DNA from: Chelatococcus sp. YT9
GTDB taxonomy: Bacteria > Pseudomonadota > Alphaproteobacteria > Rhizobiales > Beijerinckiaceae
Length of the DNA: 64,000 nt
Direction: 5' to 3'
Assembly (NCBI RefSeq): GCF_018398315.1
Contig: NZ_JAHBRW010000001.1
Span: 3,666,501-3,730,500, forward strand
This document shows positions 33,978-43,729 of this stretch, piece by piece (the first letter of the stretch is position 1; the number at the start of each line of letters is the position of its first letter). The notes beneath the pieces were generated by a model. That model ran no database searches. It saw only the letters and a list, made by a program, of their open reading frames with translations, and had not been told where the DNA came from. The position numbers were made by a program, and so were the translations under genes.

Positions 33978-34756
33978 TCCGTATCCCCATCGCCCGTTTC
34001 GCCAGGAGGTCGACCGTGGCGTTTGCGCTCGCCGTGCCGGTCGCTCTTGCACCCATCGCATCGAGCCCGGCCCATGCCCAGTTCGGGTTCGGGCGCATCG
34101 TCTATGACCCGACGAATTATGCGCAGAACGTGCTGACCGCCGCGCGTACGCTGGAGCAGATCAACAATCAGATCACCTCGCTTCAGAACGAAGCACAGAT
34201 GCTCATCAATCAGGCCCGCAACCTCGCCAGCCTGCCATATTCCGCGCTCCAGCAGCTTCAGCAAAACGTGCAGCGCACCCAGCAGCTTCTGGGCCAGGCG
34301 CAGAACATCGCGTTCGAGGTCGGCCAGATCGACCAAGCGTTCGAGCAGCAATATGGCCAGATCTCGCTCTCGACCACCGATCAGCAGCTGATCGCGGATG
34401 CGCGTACGCGCTGGGAAAACACCGTGGGCGGCCTGCAGGACGCGATGCGCGTCCAGGCCGGCGTGGTCGGCAATATCGACACCAACCGCGCTGAAATGGC
34501 CACCATCGTTGGGCAAAGCCAGAACGCCAGCGGCGCGTTACAGGCAGCGCAGGCCGGCAATCAGCTTCTCGCGCTGCAGTCGCAGCAGCTTTCCGACCTG
34601 GTCGCGCTGTTATCGGCCAACGGCCGGTCCGAAGCGCTGATCGAGGCCGAGCGCGCCACCGCCGCCGAGCAGGGACGTGTCCAGCGCGAGCGCTTCCTCA
34701 CGCCGGGTTCGGGTTATCAGCCCGGCAATGCGCAAATGTTCGGCAGCGGCAATTAA
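33974..34756 (+). CDS. trbJ: TrbJ, VirB5-like protein, 260 aa
   Basis: A periplasmic or pilus-tip-associated protein. The signal peptide (about residues 1-36, ending PAHAQFGFG) is followed by long, glutamine-rich helices typical of TrbJ (NNQITSLQNEAQMLINQARN; QLQQNVQRTQQLLGQAQN). Start overlaps trbE. Confidence 0.93.
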   Translation: MIRIPIARFARRSTVAFALAVPVALAPIASSPAHAQFGFGRIVYDPTNYAQNVLTAARTLEQINNQITSLQNEAQMLINQARNLASLPYSALQQLQQNVQRTQQLLGQAQNIAFEVGQIDQAFEQQYGQISLSTTDQQLIADARTRWENTVGGLQDAMRVQAGVVGNIDTNRAEMATIVGQSQNASGALQAAQAGNQLLALQSQQLSDLVALLSANGRSEALIEAERATAAEQGRVQRERFLTPGSGYQPGNAQMFGSGN

Positions 34757-34776
34757 GACGCTGGGGAGGGGTGGCC

Positions 34777-35061
34777 ATGGAGAGCAAAATGCTGGTCCGG
34801 CTTGGCGCGGTGATATTCGTCGCCATCGCGATTACCGCCACGGCGATCGAGCTGACGCGGCAGGAGGATACCGCGCGCGTCAGGTCCGTGCCGCAGCTTC
34901 AGCCCTCGGCAGACCCTTTGCAGGCGATGCTCCGCCGCTGCCAGGGACTTGGCGAAGCCGCCACCCGTGATCCCGATTGCCTGTCGGCATGGGCTGAATC
35001 TCGCAACCGCTTTTTGGGCAACACGCCGGCGCCCGCCGCGCCGCAACCGGGCGAGAGATAG
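34777..35061 (+). CDS. TrbK-alt, putative entry-exclusion protein, 94 aa
   Basis: A small protein with one N-terminal membrane segment (MLVRLGAVIFVAIAITATAI) and a short periplasmic part containing two Cys (RRCQGLGEAATRDPDCLSAW). Position between trbJ and trbL and overall plan match the TrbK-alt group, thought to block redundant conjugation into cells that already hold the element. It lacks a lipobox, unlike RP4 TrbK. ATG at 34777 preferred over GTG at 34771 because GGGGAGGGG lies at 34763-34771. Confidence 0.85.
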   Translation: MESKMLVRLGAVIFVAIAITATAIELTRQEDTARVRSVPQLQPSADPLQAMLRRCQGLGEAATRDPDCLSAWAESRNRFLGNTPAPAAPQPGER

Positions 35062-35067
35062 CGACCC

Positions 35068-36432
35068 ATGGGCGGAACCGGCGTCATCGACAATTTCCTG
35101 GGGGTCTTCACCAGCTACATCGATTCCGGTTTCGGTCTGCTTGGCGGCGAGGTCGCTTTCATCGCCACCACCCTGATCGTCATCGATGTGACGCTGGCGG
35201 CCCTGTTCTGGAGTTGGGGCGCCGATGACAACATCATCGCGCGCCTCGTCAAGAAGACGCTGTTCGTCGGCGTCTTCGCCTATCTCATCGGCAACTGGAA
35301 CAACCTGGCGAAGATCATTTTCGAGAGCTTTGCCGGGCTCGGACTGCAAGCCTCGGGCACCGGCTTTTCCGCCGCCGATCTCATGCGGCCCGGCCGCGTG
35401 GCGCAGACCGGTCTCGACGCAGGTCGCCCGCTGCTCGAATCCATCTCGGGCTTGATGGGTTACTGGTCCTTCTTCGAGAATTTCATCCAGATCGCCTGCC
35501 TGTTTTTCGCCTGGGCGCTGGTGCTGCTCGCCTTCTTCATTCTCGCCGTCCAGCTCTTCGTCACCCTGATCGAGTTCAAGCTGACGACCCTTGCCGGCTT
35601 CGTTCTCATTCCCTTCGGGCTTTTCGGCAAGACGGCCTTCATGGCCGAGCGTGTGCTCGGCAATGTCGTTTCCTCGGGCATCAAGGTGCTGGTGCTCGCC
35701 GTCATCATCGGCATTGGCTCGACCCTGTTCGGCCAATTCACCGCGGGCTTTGGCGGCGCCATGCCGACCATTGATGATGCCATGGCGATCGTCCTGGCGG
35801 CGCTGTCGCTGCTTGGCCTCGGCATCTTCGGACCCGGCATCGCGTCTGGGCTGGTTTCGGGCGGGCCGCAACTGGGTGCAGGATCGGCCGTCGGCACCGG
35901 CCTGGCCGCCGGCGGCATGATGGTTGCCGGAGGCGCTGCCACAGGCATGGCGGCGAAAGGCGGCCTAGCTGCGCTTTCCGGAGGAGCCGCCGCTGTCCGG
36001 GGCGGTGCGGCCGCCGCAGGTGCTGCCACATCCGCCTATAGCCTTGGTTCGTTCGGTCAGACTGGTGCGGCCGGGGTGGCGTCCGGTGTTGGCGGTGTCG
36101 CCCGGGCAGCGGGGTCGGCCGCTATATCGCCGTTGAAAAACGCCGTCTCCAGGGCTTCGCAAAGCGTGAAGTCCAGCTTTTCCGATGGTGCGCGTGCCGG
36201 CCTCGGTCTGACCGGAGGCTCATCCTCCACGGGCGGCGCCGGTGGTGCGAGTGTCGCTCCAGGGGCAGCAGGGTCGTCCTCGCCGGCCGGTGGCCCGACA
36301 GCCTGGGCGCGGCGGATGCAGCGGCGGCAGGCGCTCAGCCACGGCACCACCATGACCGCCCATGCCGTCCGCTCCGGCGACAGCCATGGCGGTGGCTCTT
36401 CCGTCTCCGTCTCCGAAAGTGACCGATCATGA
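35068..36432 (+). CDS. trbL: TrbL, VirB6-like membrane channel protein, 454 aa
   Basis: A polytopic inner-membrane protein with about six transmembrane helices within residues 25-290. FVLIPFGLFGKTAFMAERVL is a conserved TrbL segment. The C-terminal 170 residues are Gly/Ala/Ser-rich and low complexity, as usual. Its stop overlaps trbF. Confidence 0.95.
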   Translation: MGGTGVIDNFLGVFTSYIDSGFGLLGGEVAFIATTLIVIDVTLAALFWSWGADDNIIARLVKKTLFVGVFAYLIGNWNNLAKIIFESFAGLGLQASGTGFSAADLMRPGRVAQTGLDAGRPLLESISGLMGYWSFFENFIQIACLFFAWALVLLAFFILAVQLFVTLIEFKLTTLAGFVLIPFGLFGKTAFMAERVLGNVVSSGIKVLVLAVIIGIGSTLFGQFTAGFGGAMPTIDDAMAIVLAALSLLGLGIFGPGIASGLVSGGPQLGAGSAVGTGLAAGGMMVAGGAATGMAAKGGLAALSGGAAAVRGGAAAAGAATSAYSLGSFGQTGAAGVASGVGGVARAAGSAAISPLKNAVSRASQSVKSSFSDGARAGLGLTGGSSSTGGAGGASVAPGAAGSSSPAGGPTAWARRMQRRQALSHGTTMTAHAVRSGDSHGGGSSVSVSESDRS

Positions 36433-37118
36433 GCTTGTTTAAACGCCCCGCCGCCCATTACGGCAAATCCCCCGAGCCTGAGACACCCTATCAGAAGGCC
36501 GCTCAGGTCTGGGACGAGCGCATCGGCTCGGCCCGCGTCCAGGCGCGCAACTGGCGCTATATGGCGTTCGGCTCCCTGATCCTTACCGCCGGATTTTCCG
36601 CGGCGCTTGTCTGGCAATCGGCACGCGGGACCGTGGTGCCCTGGGTCGTGCAGGTCGACAATCTCGGCCAGGCGCAAGCGGTCGCGCCCGCCACGGCCGA
36701 CTACCGGCCGACCGATCCTCAAATCGCTTGGCACCTCGGCCGCTTCATCGAGCAGGTGCGCTCGATTCCGGCCGATCCGATCATTGTGCGGCAGAACTGG
36801 CTGCGCGCCTATGAGTGGACGACCGATCGCGGGGCTGCGGCTTTGAACGATTATGCCCGTGCCAACGATCCGTTCGCCCTTGTCGGGCGCCAGCAGATCG
36901 CCGTTGAGGTGTCTTCGGTTATCCGGGCCTCACCGGATTCCTTCCGCGTCGCTTGGATCGAGCGGCATTATGAAAACGGACAGCTTTCCACCACCGAGAG
37001 ATGGACCGCGATCCTCACTATCGTGATCCAGACACCGCGCGATGCCGAACGCCTGCGCGCCAATCCGCTTGGCATCTATGTCAACGCCATCAGCTGGTCG
37101 CGGGAGATGAGCCAATGA
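36429..37118 (+). CDS. trbF: TrbF, VirB8-like assembly protein, 229 aa
   Basis: A bitopic inner-membrane assembly factor. It has a cytoplasmic N-terminus, one membrane helix (about residues 42-60, MAFGSLILTAGFSAALVWQS) and a periplasmic NTF2-like VirB8 domain (WEYTTDRG-like region to LGIYVNAISWSREM). Overlaps trbL and trbG (ATGA). Confidence 0.95.
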   Translation: MSLFKRPAAHYGKSPEPETPYQKAAQVWDERIGSARVQARNWRYMAFGSLILTAGFSAALVWQSARGTVVPWVVQVDNLGQAQAVAPATADYRPTDPQIAWHLGRFIEQVRSIPADPIIVRQNWLRAYEWTTDRGAAALNDYARANDPFALVGRQQIAVEVSSVIRASPDSFRVAWIERHYENGQLSTTERWTAILTIVIQTPRDAERLRANPLGIYVNAISWSREMSQ

Positions 37119-38107
37119 TCTCCGCCATCCGTAAACCCGTATCGGCGGCTTTGCTGCTCGGCGCGACCCTGCTCGCCGGCTGTGCTACAAATCGAACGCC
37201 GCAGTTCAGCTACGACGCTGACGTGCCGCCGCTGCCAGCAGTCCAGGCATCCGTTACCGATGATCGGCAGCGACCGCTGCACACGCCCCCTGGCTGGACC
37301 GTTGCGCGCGGCGGAGAACCTGCGAGCACCGCGGCCGGCCGCGTTGAAAACGCCAACGCTGCCGCGCGCGTCGAGCCGCGCCGCGCGGGCTATTACAATG
37401 CCATTCAGATCTACCCCTGGTCGCAGGGCGCGCTCTACCAGGTCTATGCCGCGCCTGGGCAGATCACCGATATTGCGCTCGAACCAGGCGAAAGCCTGAC
37501 CGGCGCGGGGCCGATTGCAGCGGGTGACACCGCCCGCTGGATTATCGGCGATACGACGAGCGGGTCGGGCAATGCCGCGCAGGTGCATATTCTGGTCAAG
37601 CCGACGCGGCCGGAGATTTCGACCAATCTTGTCATCACCACCGACCGGCGCACCTATATGATCGAACTGCGGGCTCGCGATGCGCTCTATATGCCGGCGG
37701 TCGCCTGGGCCTATCCGGCGCCACCACCCGGGCAGCGCCAAACTGCGCCTGTCGCGCCGGTCATCCCCAAGGAAGCGGCGCGCAACTACCGTTACGGCCT
37801 GACCGGCGACAGCCCGCCATGGCGTCCTATCTCGGTCTTCGATGATGGCCGCCGCGTCTATGTCGTTTTCCCGCGCGGCATCGTGCAGGGCGAGATGCCG
37901 CCGATCTTTGTTCTTGGGGCCGATGGCGAGCCGCAGATCGTCAACAGCCGCGTCCACCACAATATCCTGATCGTCGATCACCTCTTCGGTGCGGCCGAGC
38001 TTCGCCTTGGCAGCGGTGATCGCCAGCAAACGGTCCGGGTCGTCCGCATCGAGCAAAGGCAAGCTGCGGCATCGTCCTCTTCTGCGACCGGAGGCGCCCC
38101 GTCATGA
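37115..38107 (+). CDS. trbG: TrbG, VirB9-like outer-membrane complex protein, 330 aa
   Basis: A lipoprotein: signal peptide with lipobox LLGATLLAGC (Cys near residue 24), then the VirB9/CagX domain (YPWSQGALYQVYAAPGQITD; RRVYVVFPRG; LIVDHLFGAAELRLG). It forms the outer ring of the channel with TrbI. The ATG at 37115 is coupled to the trbF stop. Confidence 0.95.
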   Translation: MISAIRKPVSAALLLGATLLAGCATNRTPQFSYDADVPPLPAVQASVTDDRQRPLHTPPGWTVARGGEPASTAAGRVENANAAARVEPRRAGYYNAIQIYPWSQGALYQVYAAPGQITDIALEPGESLTGAGPIAAGDTARWIIGDTTSGSGNAAQVHILVKPTRPEISTNLVITTDRRTYMIELRARDALYMPAVAWAYPAPPPGQRQTAPVAPVIPKEAARNYRYGLTGDSPPWRPISVFDDGRRVYVVFPRGIVQGEMPPIFVLGADGEPQIVNSRVHHNILIVDHLFGAAELRLGSGDRQQTVRVVRIEQRQAAASSSSATGGAPS

Positions 38108-39243
38108 CGGAAGCTACTACCCCCAAGGACGCCGCAGCTCCAATGCGGCTGCGCGCGGAGCCGCCCCGGGTCACCCGCCTGTCCCGCAAGATGCTCGCCG
38201 CTATCGGCGGTATCGCACTTCTCGGCATTGGCGGTGCGCTCATCTACGCGCTGCAGACGCGCGATGCCGAGCCTGGAGGCGACGAGCTCTATTCTGTCGA
38301 GAACCGTCCGACGGCAGACGGGCTATCCGAACTGCCGCGCGACTATACCGGCCCGGTTCTTGGACCGCCCTTGCCGGGTGATCTCGGCGGTCCGATCCTC
38401 GATGCCCAGAACCGGGGGCAGCCGGTCACGCCGCCCGCAATCACTGCGCCGGCCGTCGATCCCGAGGAGCAGCGCCGTTTGGCCGAGGAAGAAGCCGCTC
38501 GTACCAGTCGTGTGTTTTTTCAGACCGCTCCTGCAACTGGAGCCACACCGAGTGCGGCTGCATCCAGCCTTGCCGGCCTCAATCTTGGGGGCCTGCCTGC
38601 CACACAGGACAGACACACCGCTTTCCTGAATGAGCCCGTCGATCGGCAGACGGTCGCCCTCGATCGCGTCATGGCACCTGCATCGCCCTATATCCTTCAG
38701 GCGGGAGCCGTGATCCCCGCAGCGATGATCACCGGCGTTCGTTCCGATCTGCCGGGACAGATCACCGCCCAGGTGACCCAGAACGTCTATGACAGCCCGA
38801 CCGGCAGCTTGCTTCTGATCCCGCAGGGCACCCGCATCATCGGCGAGTACGATGACGGCGTGACTTTCGGTCAGCGGCGCGTGCTGCTGGTGTGGAACAG
38901 GCTGATCTTCCCCAATGGCCATTCGATCGTGCTGGAGCGCCAGCCTGGCGCGGACGCTTCGGGCTATGCCGGACTTGAAGACGGGGTCGACTATCATTGG
39001 TGGGATCTGATGAAGGCCGCCGGGCTCTCGACATTGCTCGGCATTGGAACCGAACTGGCGACCAGCGACGAGGACCGGCTGATCCGCGCCATCCGTGACG
39101 GCGCGCAGGACACCATCAATCAGGCTGGGCAGCAGATCATCCAGCGGCAATTGCAGGTCGAGCCAACGCTCACCATCCGCCCGGGTTTTCCGGTTCGGGT
39201 AATCGTCACCCGCGACCTCGTGCTCGAACCTTACAGGAGCTGA
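38104..39243 (+). CDS. trbI: TrbI, VirB10-like channel protein, 379 aa
   Basis: Spans the periplasm. A single membrane helix (about residues 30-48, AIGGIALLGIGGALIYAL) and a proline-rich arm are followed by the VirB10 domain (LIPQGTRIIGEYDDGVTFGQ; AGLEDGVDYHWWDLMKAAGL; FPVRVIVTRDLVLEPY). Overlaps trbG by four bases. Confidence 0.96.
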   Translation: MTEATTPKDAAAPMRLRAEPPRVTRLSRKMLAAIGGIALLGIGGALIYALQTRDAEPGGDELYSVENRPTADGLSELPRDYTGPVLGPPLPGDLGGPILDAQNRGQPVTPPAITAPAVDPEEQRRLAEEEAARTSRVFFQTAPATGATPSAAASSLAGLNLGGLPATQDRHTAFLNEPVDRQTVALDRVMAPASPYILQAGAVIPAAMITGVRSDLPGQITAQVTQNVYDSPTGSLLLIPQGTRIIGEYDDGVTFGQRRVLLVWNRLIFPNGHSIVLERQPGADASGYAGLEDGVDYHWWDLMKAAGLSTLLGIGTELATSDEDRLIRAIRDGAQDTINQAGQQIIQRQLQVEPTLTIRPGFPVRVIVTRDLVLEPYRS

Positions 39244-39245
39244 TC

Positions 39246-39476
39246 ATGGCGAAGTTGAAACTGGGTCCCATCGTCGAGGACAAACCCGTTAAGGTGACAG
39301 TGGCGCTGCCCGGGCAGCTTCATCGGGATCTGGCCGCTTATGCGGAAGCGCTGGCCCGGGAGAGCGGTCAAACCGCAGCGGATCCGGTGAAGCTGATCGT
39401 GCCGATGCTTGAGCGGTTCATTGCAACGGATCGCGGCTTTGCCCGGGCCAGAAGGGGCTCCGCAATCACGTCCTGA
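39246..39476 (+). CDS. DUF2274 protein, 76 aa
   Basis: A short DUF2274 protein (KLKLGPIVEDKPVKVTVALP; HRDLAAYAEALARESGQ), probably a ribbon-helix-helix fold. In this ICE type it regularly closes the trb operon, two bases after trbI. Its role is unknown; regulation of transfer genes is possible. The defence island begins directly after it. Confidence 0.88.
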   Translation: MAKLKLGPIVEDKPVKVTVALPGQLHRDLAAYAEALARESGQTAADPVKLIVPMLERFIATDRGFARARRGSAITS

Positions 39477-39520
39477 TCCGCGCGATCTGACACGGCACCG
39501 ACATTCGCATCCCTCGTAGA

Positions 39521-39578
39521 TTGACCTGCCCTTTAGATGGGGATAGTAACTCAACGGGTCACATCGATATTCCCATCT
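39521..39578 (+). promoter_or_regulatory. Promoter and inverted-repeat operator of the defence island
   Basis: TTGACC (39521-39526) and TAGTAA (39544-39549), 17 bp apart, form a good promoter. AGATGGGGATA (39535-39545) and TATTCCCATCT (39568-39578) form an inverted repeat with one mismatch that overlaps the -10 region. This is the expected operator of the WYL regulator encoded just downstream. Confidence 0.6.
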
Positions 39579-39603
39579 GGTCTTTGTTTCTATCGACTTT
39601 GGG

Positions 39604-40473
39604 ATGCTTGCGATGCCGGGGGGCAAAACGGTGCTGAAATGGGGCGTAGAGCGCCGGCTCGAATTCATTGAGTTTCGTCTTTATTGGGAAGGCGGGGTCA
39701 ACCGTTCCGATATCGTCGAGGCCTTTGACGTGTCGGTGCCACAGGCATCGAAAGACCTGACGCTTTATCAGGAACGCGCTCCGTACAACGCCGTCTACGA
39801 CAAAAGCGCCAAACGATACGTGGCGAGTGAGACGTTCCAGCCCTGCTTTTTAAAGCCTGACGCAGCCCATTATCTCACGCAGCTGCGATCTGTCGCCGAA
39901 GGCATATTGCCGGCCGCAGCGTCGTGGGTCGCACATTTCCCGCCCTATAGTGGTCCACCTGTCCCCGCGCGGGATGTCACCAACGAGACGCTGCAGACAA
40001 TTCTCGGCGCCATCCGCGACAATCTCGCCATCGAGATCAAATATCAGTCACTTTCGCGGCCGGATCCGCGCTGGCGCTGGATCGCGCCGCACGCCATCGG
40101 CTTCGATGGCTTTCGTTGGCACGCGCGGGCCTTCTGCCAGATCGACCAAACCTACAAAGATTTCCTCCTCGCTCGGATTGTCGACGTGCGTGGTTACAAG
40201 CCCAGTGAAGTTGAGCCAGGTGGCGATACCGATTGGAAAGAGGAAATCACGCTGGAGATCGGGCCGCATCCCAAGCTGTCCGAGACGCAAGCTAAGGTGA
40301 TTGCACTCGATTACGGCATGCGTGGTGGCAAGGCGAAGATCAAGGTGCGCAAGGCGTTGCTCTACTACGCCCTGAGGCGTCTCGGGCTTGATACCGATCC
40401 GAACGCGCGAACGCCTGAGGATCAACAGATCGTTTTGTTGAACAGGGAGGTGGTCGATGAAAATTATCGATAA
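39604..40473 (+). CDS. WYL-domain regulator (BrxR/CapW-like), 289 aa
   Basis: A winged-helix N-terminus (RRLEFIEFRLYWEGGVNRSD; VPQASKDLTLYQE), a WYL domain (residues about 120-210: AIEIKYQSLSRPDPRWRWIA; WHARAFCQIDQTYKDFLLAR) and a C-terminal extension match the BrxR/CapW family, autorepressors that sit first in phage-defence operons and respond to infection. It overlaps the helicase gene by 17 bases, so it is part of the operon it is likely to control. The inverted repeat at 39535-39578 is its candidate operator. Confidence 0.87.
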   Translation: MLAMPGGKTVLKWGVERRLEFIEFRLYWEGGVNRSDIVEAFDVSVPQASKDLTLYQERAPYNAVYDKSAKRYVASETFQPCFLKPDAAHYLTQLRSVAEGILPAAASWVAHFPPYSGPPVPARDVTNETLQTILGAIRDNLAIEIKYQSLSRPDPRWRWIAPHAIGFDGFRWHARAFCQIDQTYKDFLLARIVDVRGYKPSEVEPGGDTDWKEEITLEIGPHPKLSETQAKVIALDYGMRGGKAKIKVRKALLYYALRRLGLDTDPNARTPEDQQIVLLNREVVDENYR

Positions 40474-43400
40474 TACCTCTCAGCTTCTCGGAGATGATCT
40501 GAAGAGCACGATCGGGCGCGGGACACGGCTAAAAATCGCCGCGTCGTGCTTCTCGATCTATGCCTTCGAAGCGCTGAAATCAGAGCTTTCCAAGATTGAT
40601 AGCCTGCAGTTCATTTTTACCGCTCCCACATTCATACCCACCGAAGCCACCGATCGCTTTCGCAAGGAGCGGCGAGAGTTTTTTATCCCAAAGTCGCGGC
40701 GGGAAAGTGGGCTCTATGGGACCGAATTTGAAATCCAGCTGCGGAACAAGCTGACGCAGCGTGCTGTGGCTCGCGAATGCGCCGAGTGGATACGCAAGAA
40801 AGCCAAATTTCGATCGAACACCACGAAAGCTCCGATGCAGCAGTTCCTGCACGCGGCGAGCAACGGTGGCGGGACGGCCTATATGCCGATCAGCGGCTTT
40901 ACGGCCGTTGATCTAGGCTATCAGAAAGGCGACGCGGTCTCGAATTTTGTGACCCGGTTCGACGACCCGAGTCACACGCAAATGTATCTCCAGCTGTTCG
41001 ATCAGATTTGGTCGGATCCGGAGAAACTCAACGATGTCACCGCCGCTGTCTGCGACCATATCGCGTCGGTCTACCAAGAGAATTCGCCAGAGCGCGTCTA
41101 TTTCCTGATGCTGTACAACATCTTTCAGGACTTCCTGGAGGATGTTGACGAGGACGTTCTGCCGAAGGACCTCACTGGCTACCGCGACAGTCTCGTCTGG
41201 AACAAACTTTTTAACTATCAGAAGGATGCCGCCACAGGCATCATTAACAAACTCGAGACGTATAATGGCTGCATTCTTGCCGACAGTGTTGGCCTTGGAA
41301 AGACCTTCACTGCCCTGGCGGTTGTAAAATACTACGAGCTACGCAATCGCTCCGTGCTGGTGCTTTGCCCGAAAAAGCTCGCAGACAACTGGCGAAACTA
41401 TAACACCAATCTGACCACCAATATTTTCGCCAAAGACCGGTTCAATTACGACGTCCTGGCGCATACCGATCTGTCACGAACATCGGGCGAGTCCTTCGGC
41501 ATTCCGCTAAATCGAGTGAACTGGGGCAACTATGACCTGGTGGTCATCGACGAGTCCCACAATTTCCGGAACAATGACGTCTATAAGGACCGGGAGACAC
41601 GTTATCAAAAGCTGATGAATAAGGTCATCCGCGCCGGCGTGAAGACCAAGGTTTTGATGCTTTCCGCAACGCCCGTGAACAATCGTTTCACCGACCTCCG
41701 GAATCAGCTCGCGCTCGCCTACGAAGGGCAATCGGAAACGCTCAGCGAGAAATTGGGTACGCAGGCCAGTATCGAAGAAATTTTCCGGCGGGCGCAAAGG
41801 GCCTTCAATGACTGGTCAGCACTTCCGCCCGAGGAGCGGACAGCGGCCTCAATCCTGAAGGCGCTGGATTTCGACTTTTTCGAATTGCTCGACGCGGTGA
41901 CCATCGCGCGCTCGCGCAAGCATATCGAGACCTTCTACGACACGACCGACATTGGCAAGTTCCCGGAACGGCGCAAACCGCTCTCTTTCCATTGCCCGAT
42001 TACGCAGCGGCCAGACGTAATGGGCCTGAATGAGATCTTCACGCAGCTGTCGGTGCTGAAGCTCTCAGTCTACGCCCCCATCAGCTACATTTTGCCGAGC
42101 CGGCTGCGCAAATACGAGGACATCTACGATACGCAGGTGGAGGGCGGCGGCGGCAAGCTGAGGCAGGCCGATCGTGAGCGCAGCCTCCAGGCGCTGATGA
42201 CCACCAACCTGCTCAAGCGCTTGGAAAGCTCGGTCGCGGCATTTCGGCTTACGCTGCGTTCTCTCGCTGGCAATATTTCACGCACGCTCGATGCCATCGA
42301 CGAATTCGAAAGAACCGGCCGCAGCGGTAGCGTCGGCGACCATCTTGCAGAGATTAGCGATTTCGATCCCGAAGATGACGATCTGTCCGGCCTTGATGAA
42401 TTTACCGTTGGTAAGAAGGTTCAGATCAGCCTTGGCGACATGGACTTGCCGTCGTGGAAACATGACCTTTCGGCAGATTTGGGTCTGATCGACAGCCTGA
42501 TTGCGTCGATGGACATGGTGGCACCCAGGGATGATTCAAAGCTCCAGCATCTGCTATCCCTGCTGAAGCGAAAGATCGAGGAGCCGCTCAACCCCGGCAA
42601 TCAAAAGGTCATCATTTTCACGGCCTTCGCGGATACGGCAAACTATCTCTTCGAGAATCTTGCCCCGGTTGCTCAAAGCCTGGGTCTAAACCTAGGTCAG
42701 GTGACGGGATCGGGTGCGCCGAAGACCACACTCCGAAAGTCCTATGATTTCCAAAGCGTACTGACCCTGTTCTCCCCTCAATCGAAAGAGAAAGCAGTCG
42801 TCCTGCCCAATGAGCCGGCCGAGCTGGACATTCTCATTGGCACCGATTGTATTTCGGAAGGGCAGAACCTCCAGGACTGCGATTTCCTGGTGAACTACGA
42901 CATCCATTGGAACCCGGTGAGGATCATCCAGCGCTTCGGACGGATCGATCGCATCGGCTCGCCCAACAGCCAGATCCAGCTGGTGAATTATTGGCCGGAC
43001 ATCTCGCTCGACGAGTATATCAACCTGAAGGAACGCGTTGAGAACCGGATGGTGATTGCGGACGTCACTGCCACGGGCGATGACAATGTGCTCACCGCGA
43101 AGTCCAGCGACATTGCCTACCGCAAGGAGCAGCTCAAGCGGCTCCAGGACGAGGTGATCGAGCTGGAGGATGTGAAGGCCGGCATTTCTATCACCGATCT
43201 CGGGCTGAACGACTTCCGGATGGACCTGCTCAACTACGTCAAGGCGCATGGCGAGCTCAACAACGTTCCTTTTGGGATGCACGCCGTCGTTCCGGCGCAG
43301 CCGGAGTTAGGCCTGCAGCCCGGCGTTATCTTTGTGCTAAAGAACATCCATGAGGGCGTGAACGTCAATCAGCAGAACCGCCTCCATCCCTTCTATCTGG

Positions 43401-43729
43401 TCTATATCGGCGATGACGGCGAGATCATTGCTGACCATACCGAGGTTAAGCGGCTGCTCGACCTGATCCGCGGCAGTTGCAAGGGACGGGAAGAGCCGAT
43501 CCCGGACGTCTGCCGCATTTTCAATGAGCGGACGGAAGATGGGCGGCAGATGGGGCGTTATTCCGATCTGCTCTCAAGCGCGATCCGATCCATGATCGAG
43601 GTGAAGGAAGAGAAGGACATCGACAGCCTGTTCAGCGGCGGGCGTACGACGGCGTTGACCCACACCATCAAGGGTCTGGACGATTTCGAGTTGATCGCCT
43701 TCCTGGTCATTGAAGGGGGTGAATCATGA
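40457..43729 (+). CDS. Helicase with PLD-like N-terminus (SNF2-type), 1090 aa
   Basis: A large superfamily 2 helicase of the SNF2/RapA type: Walker A ILADSVGLGKTFTALAVV (near residue 275), DEAH-like VVIDESHNFRNN (near 362), motif III LMLSATPVNN, and motif VI RIIQRFGRIDRIGS (near 822). The first 200 residues resemble the PLD-like domain seen in such helicases, but no clear HxK pair remains, so nuclease activity is doubtful. It is the first effector gene of a cassette with DUF4391, Mod and Res; its stop overlaps the DUF4391 start. It could remodel or translocate DNA for the type III enzyme, or act as a separate defence. Confidence 0.82.
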   Translation: MKIIDNTSQLLGDDLKSTIGRGTRLKIAASCFSIYAFEALKSELSKIDSLQFIFTAPTFIPTEATDRFRKERREFFIPKSRRESGLYGTEFEIQLRNKLTQRAVARECAEWIRKKAKFRSNTTKAPMQQFLHAASNGGGTAYMPISGFTAVDLGYQKGDAVSNFVTRFDDPSHTQMYLQLFDQIWSDPEKLNDVTAAVCDHIASVYQENSPERVYFLMLYNIFQDFLEDVDEDVLPKDLTGYRDSLVWNKLFNYQKDAATGIINKLETYNGCILADSVGLGKTFTALAVVKYYELRNRSVLVLCPKKLADNWRNYNTNLTTNIFAKDRFNYDVLAHTDLSRTSGESFGIPLNRVNWGNYDLVVIDESHNFRNNDVYKDRETRYQKLMNKVIRAGVKTKVLMLSATPVNNRFTDLRNQLALAYEGQSETLSEKLGTQASIEEIFRRAQRAFNDWSALPPEERTAASILKALDFDFFELLDAVTIARSRKHIETFYDTTDIGKFPERRKPLSFHCPITQRPDVMGLNEIFTQLSVLKLSVYAPISYILPSRLRKYEDIYDTQVEGGGGKLRQADRERSLQALMTTNLLKRLESSVAAFRLTLRSLAGNISRTLDAIDEFERTGRSGSVGDHLAEISDFDPEDDDLSGLDEFTVGKKVQISLGDMDLPSWKHDLSADLGLIDSLIASMDMVAPRDDSKLQHLLSLLKRKIEEPLNPGNQKVIIFTAFADTANYLFENLAPVAQSLGLNLGQVTGSGAPKTTLRKSYDFQSVLTLFSPQSKEKAVVLPNEPAELDILIGTDCISEGQNLQDCDFLVNYDIHWNPVRIIQRFGRIDRIGSPNSQIQLVNYWPDISLDEYINLKERVENRMVIADVTATGDDNVLTAKSSDIAYRKEQLKRLQDEVIELEDVKAGISITDLGLNDFRMDLLNYVKAHGELNNVPFGMHAVVPAQPELGLQPGVIFVLKNIHEGVNVNQQNRLHPFYLVYIGDDGEIIADHTEVKRLLDLIRGSCKGREEPIPDVCRIFNERTEDGRQMGRYSDLLSSAIRSMIEVKEEKDIDSLFSGGRTTALTHTIKGLDDFELIAFLVIEGGES

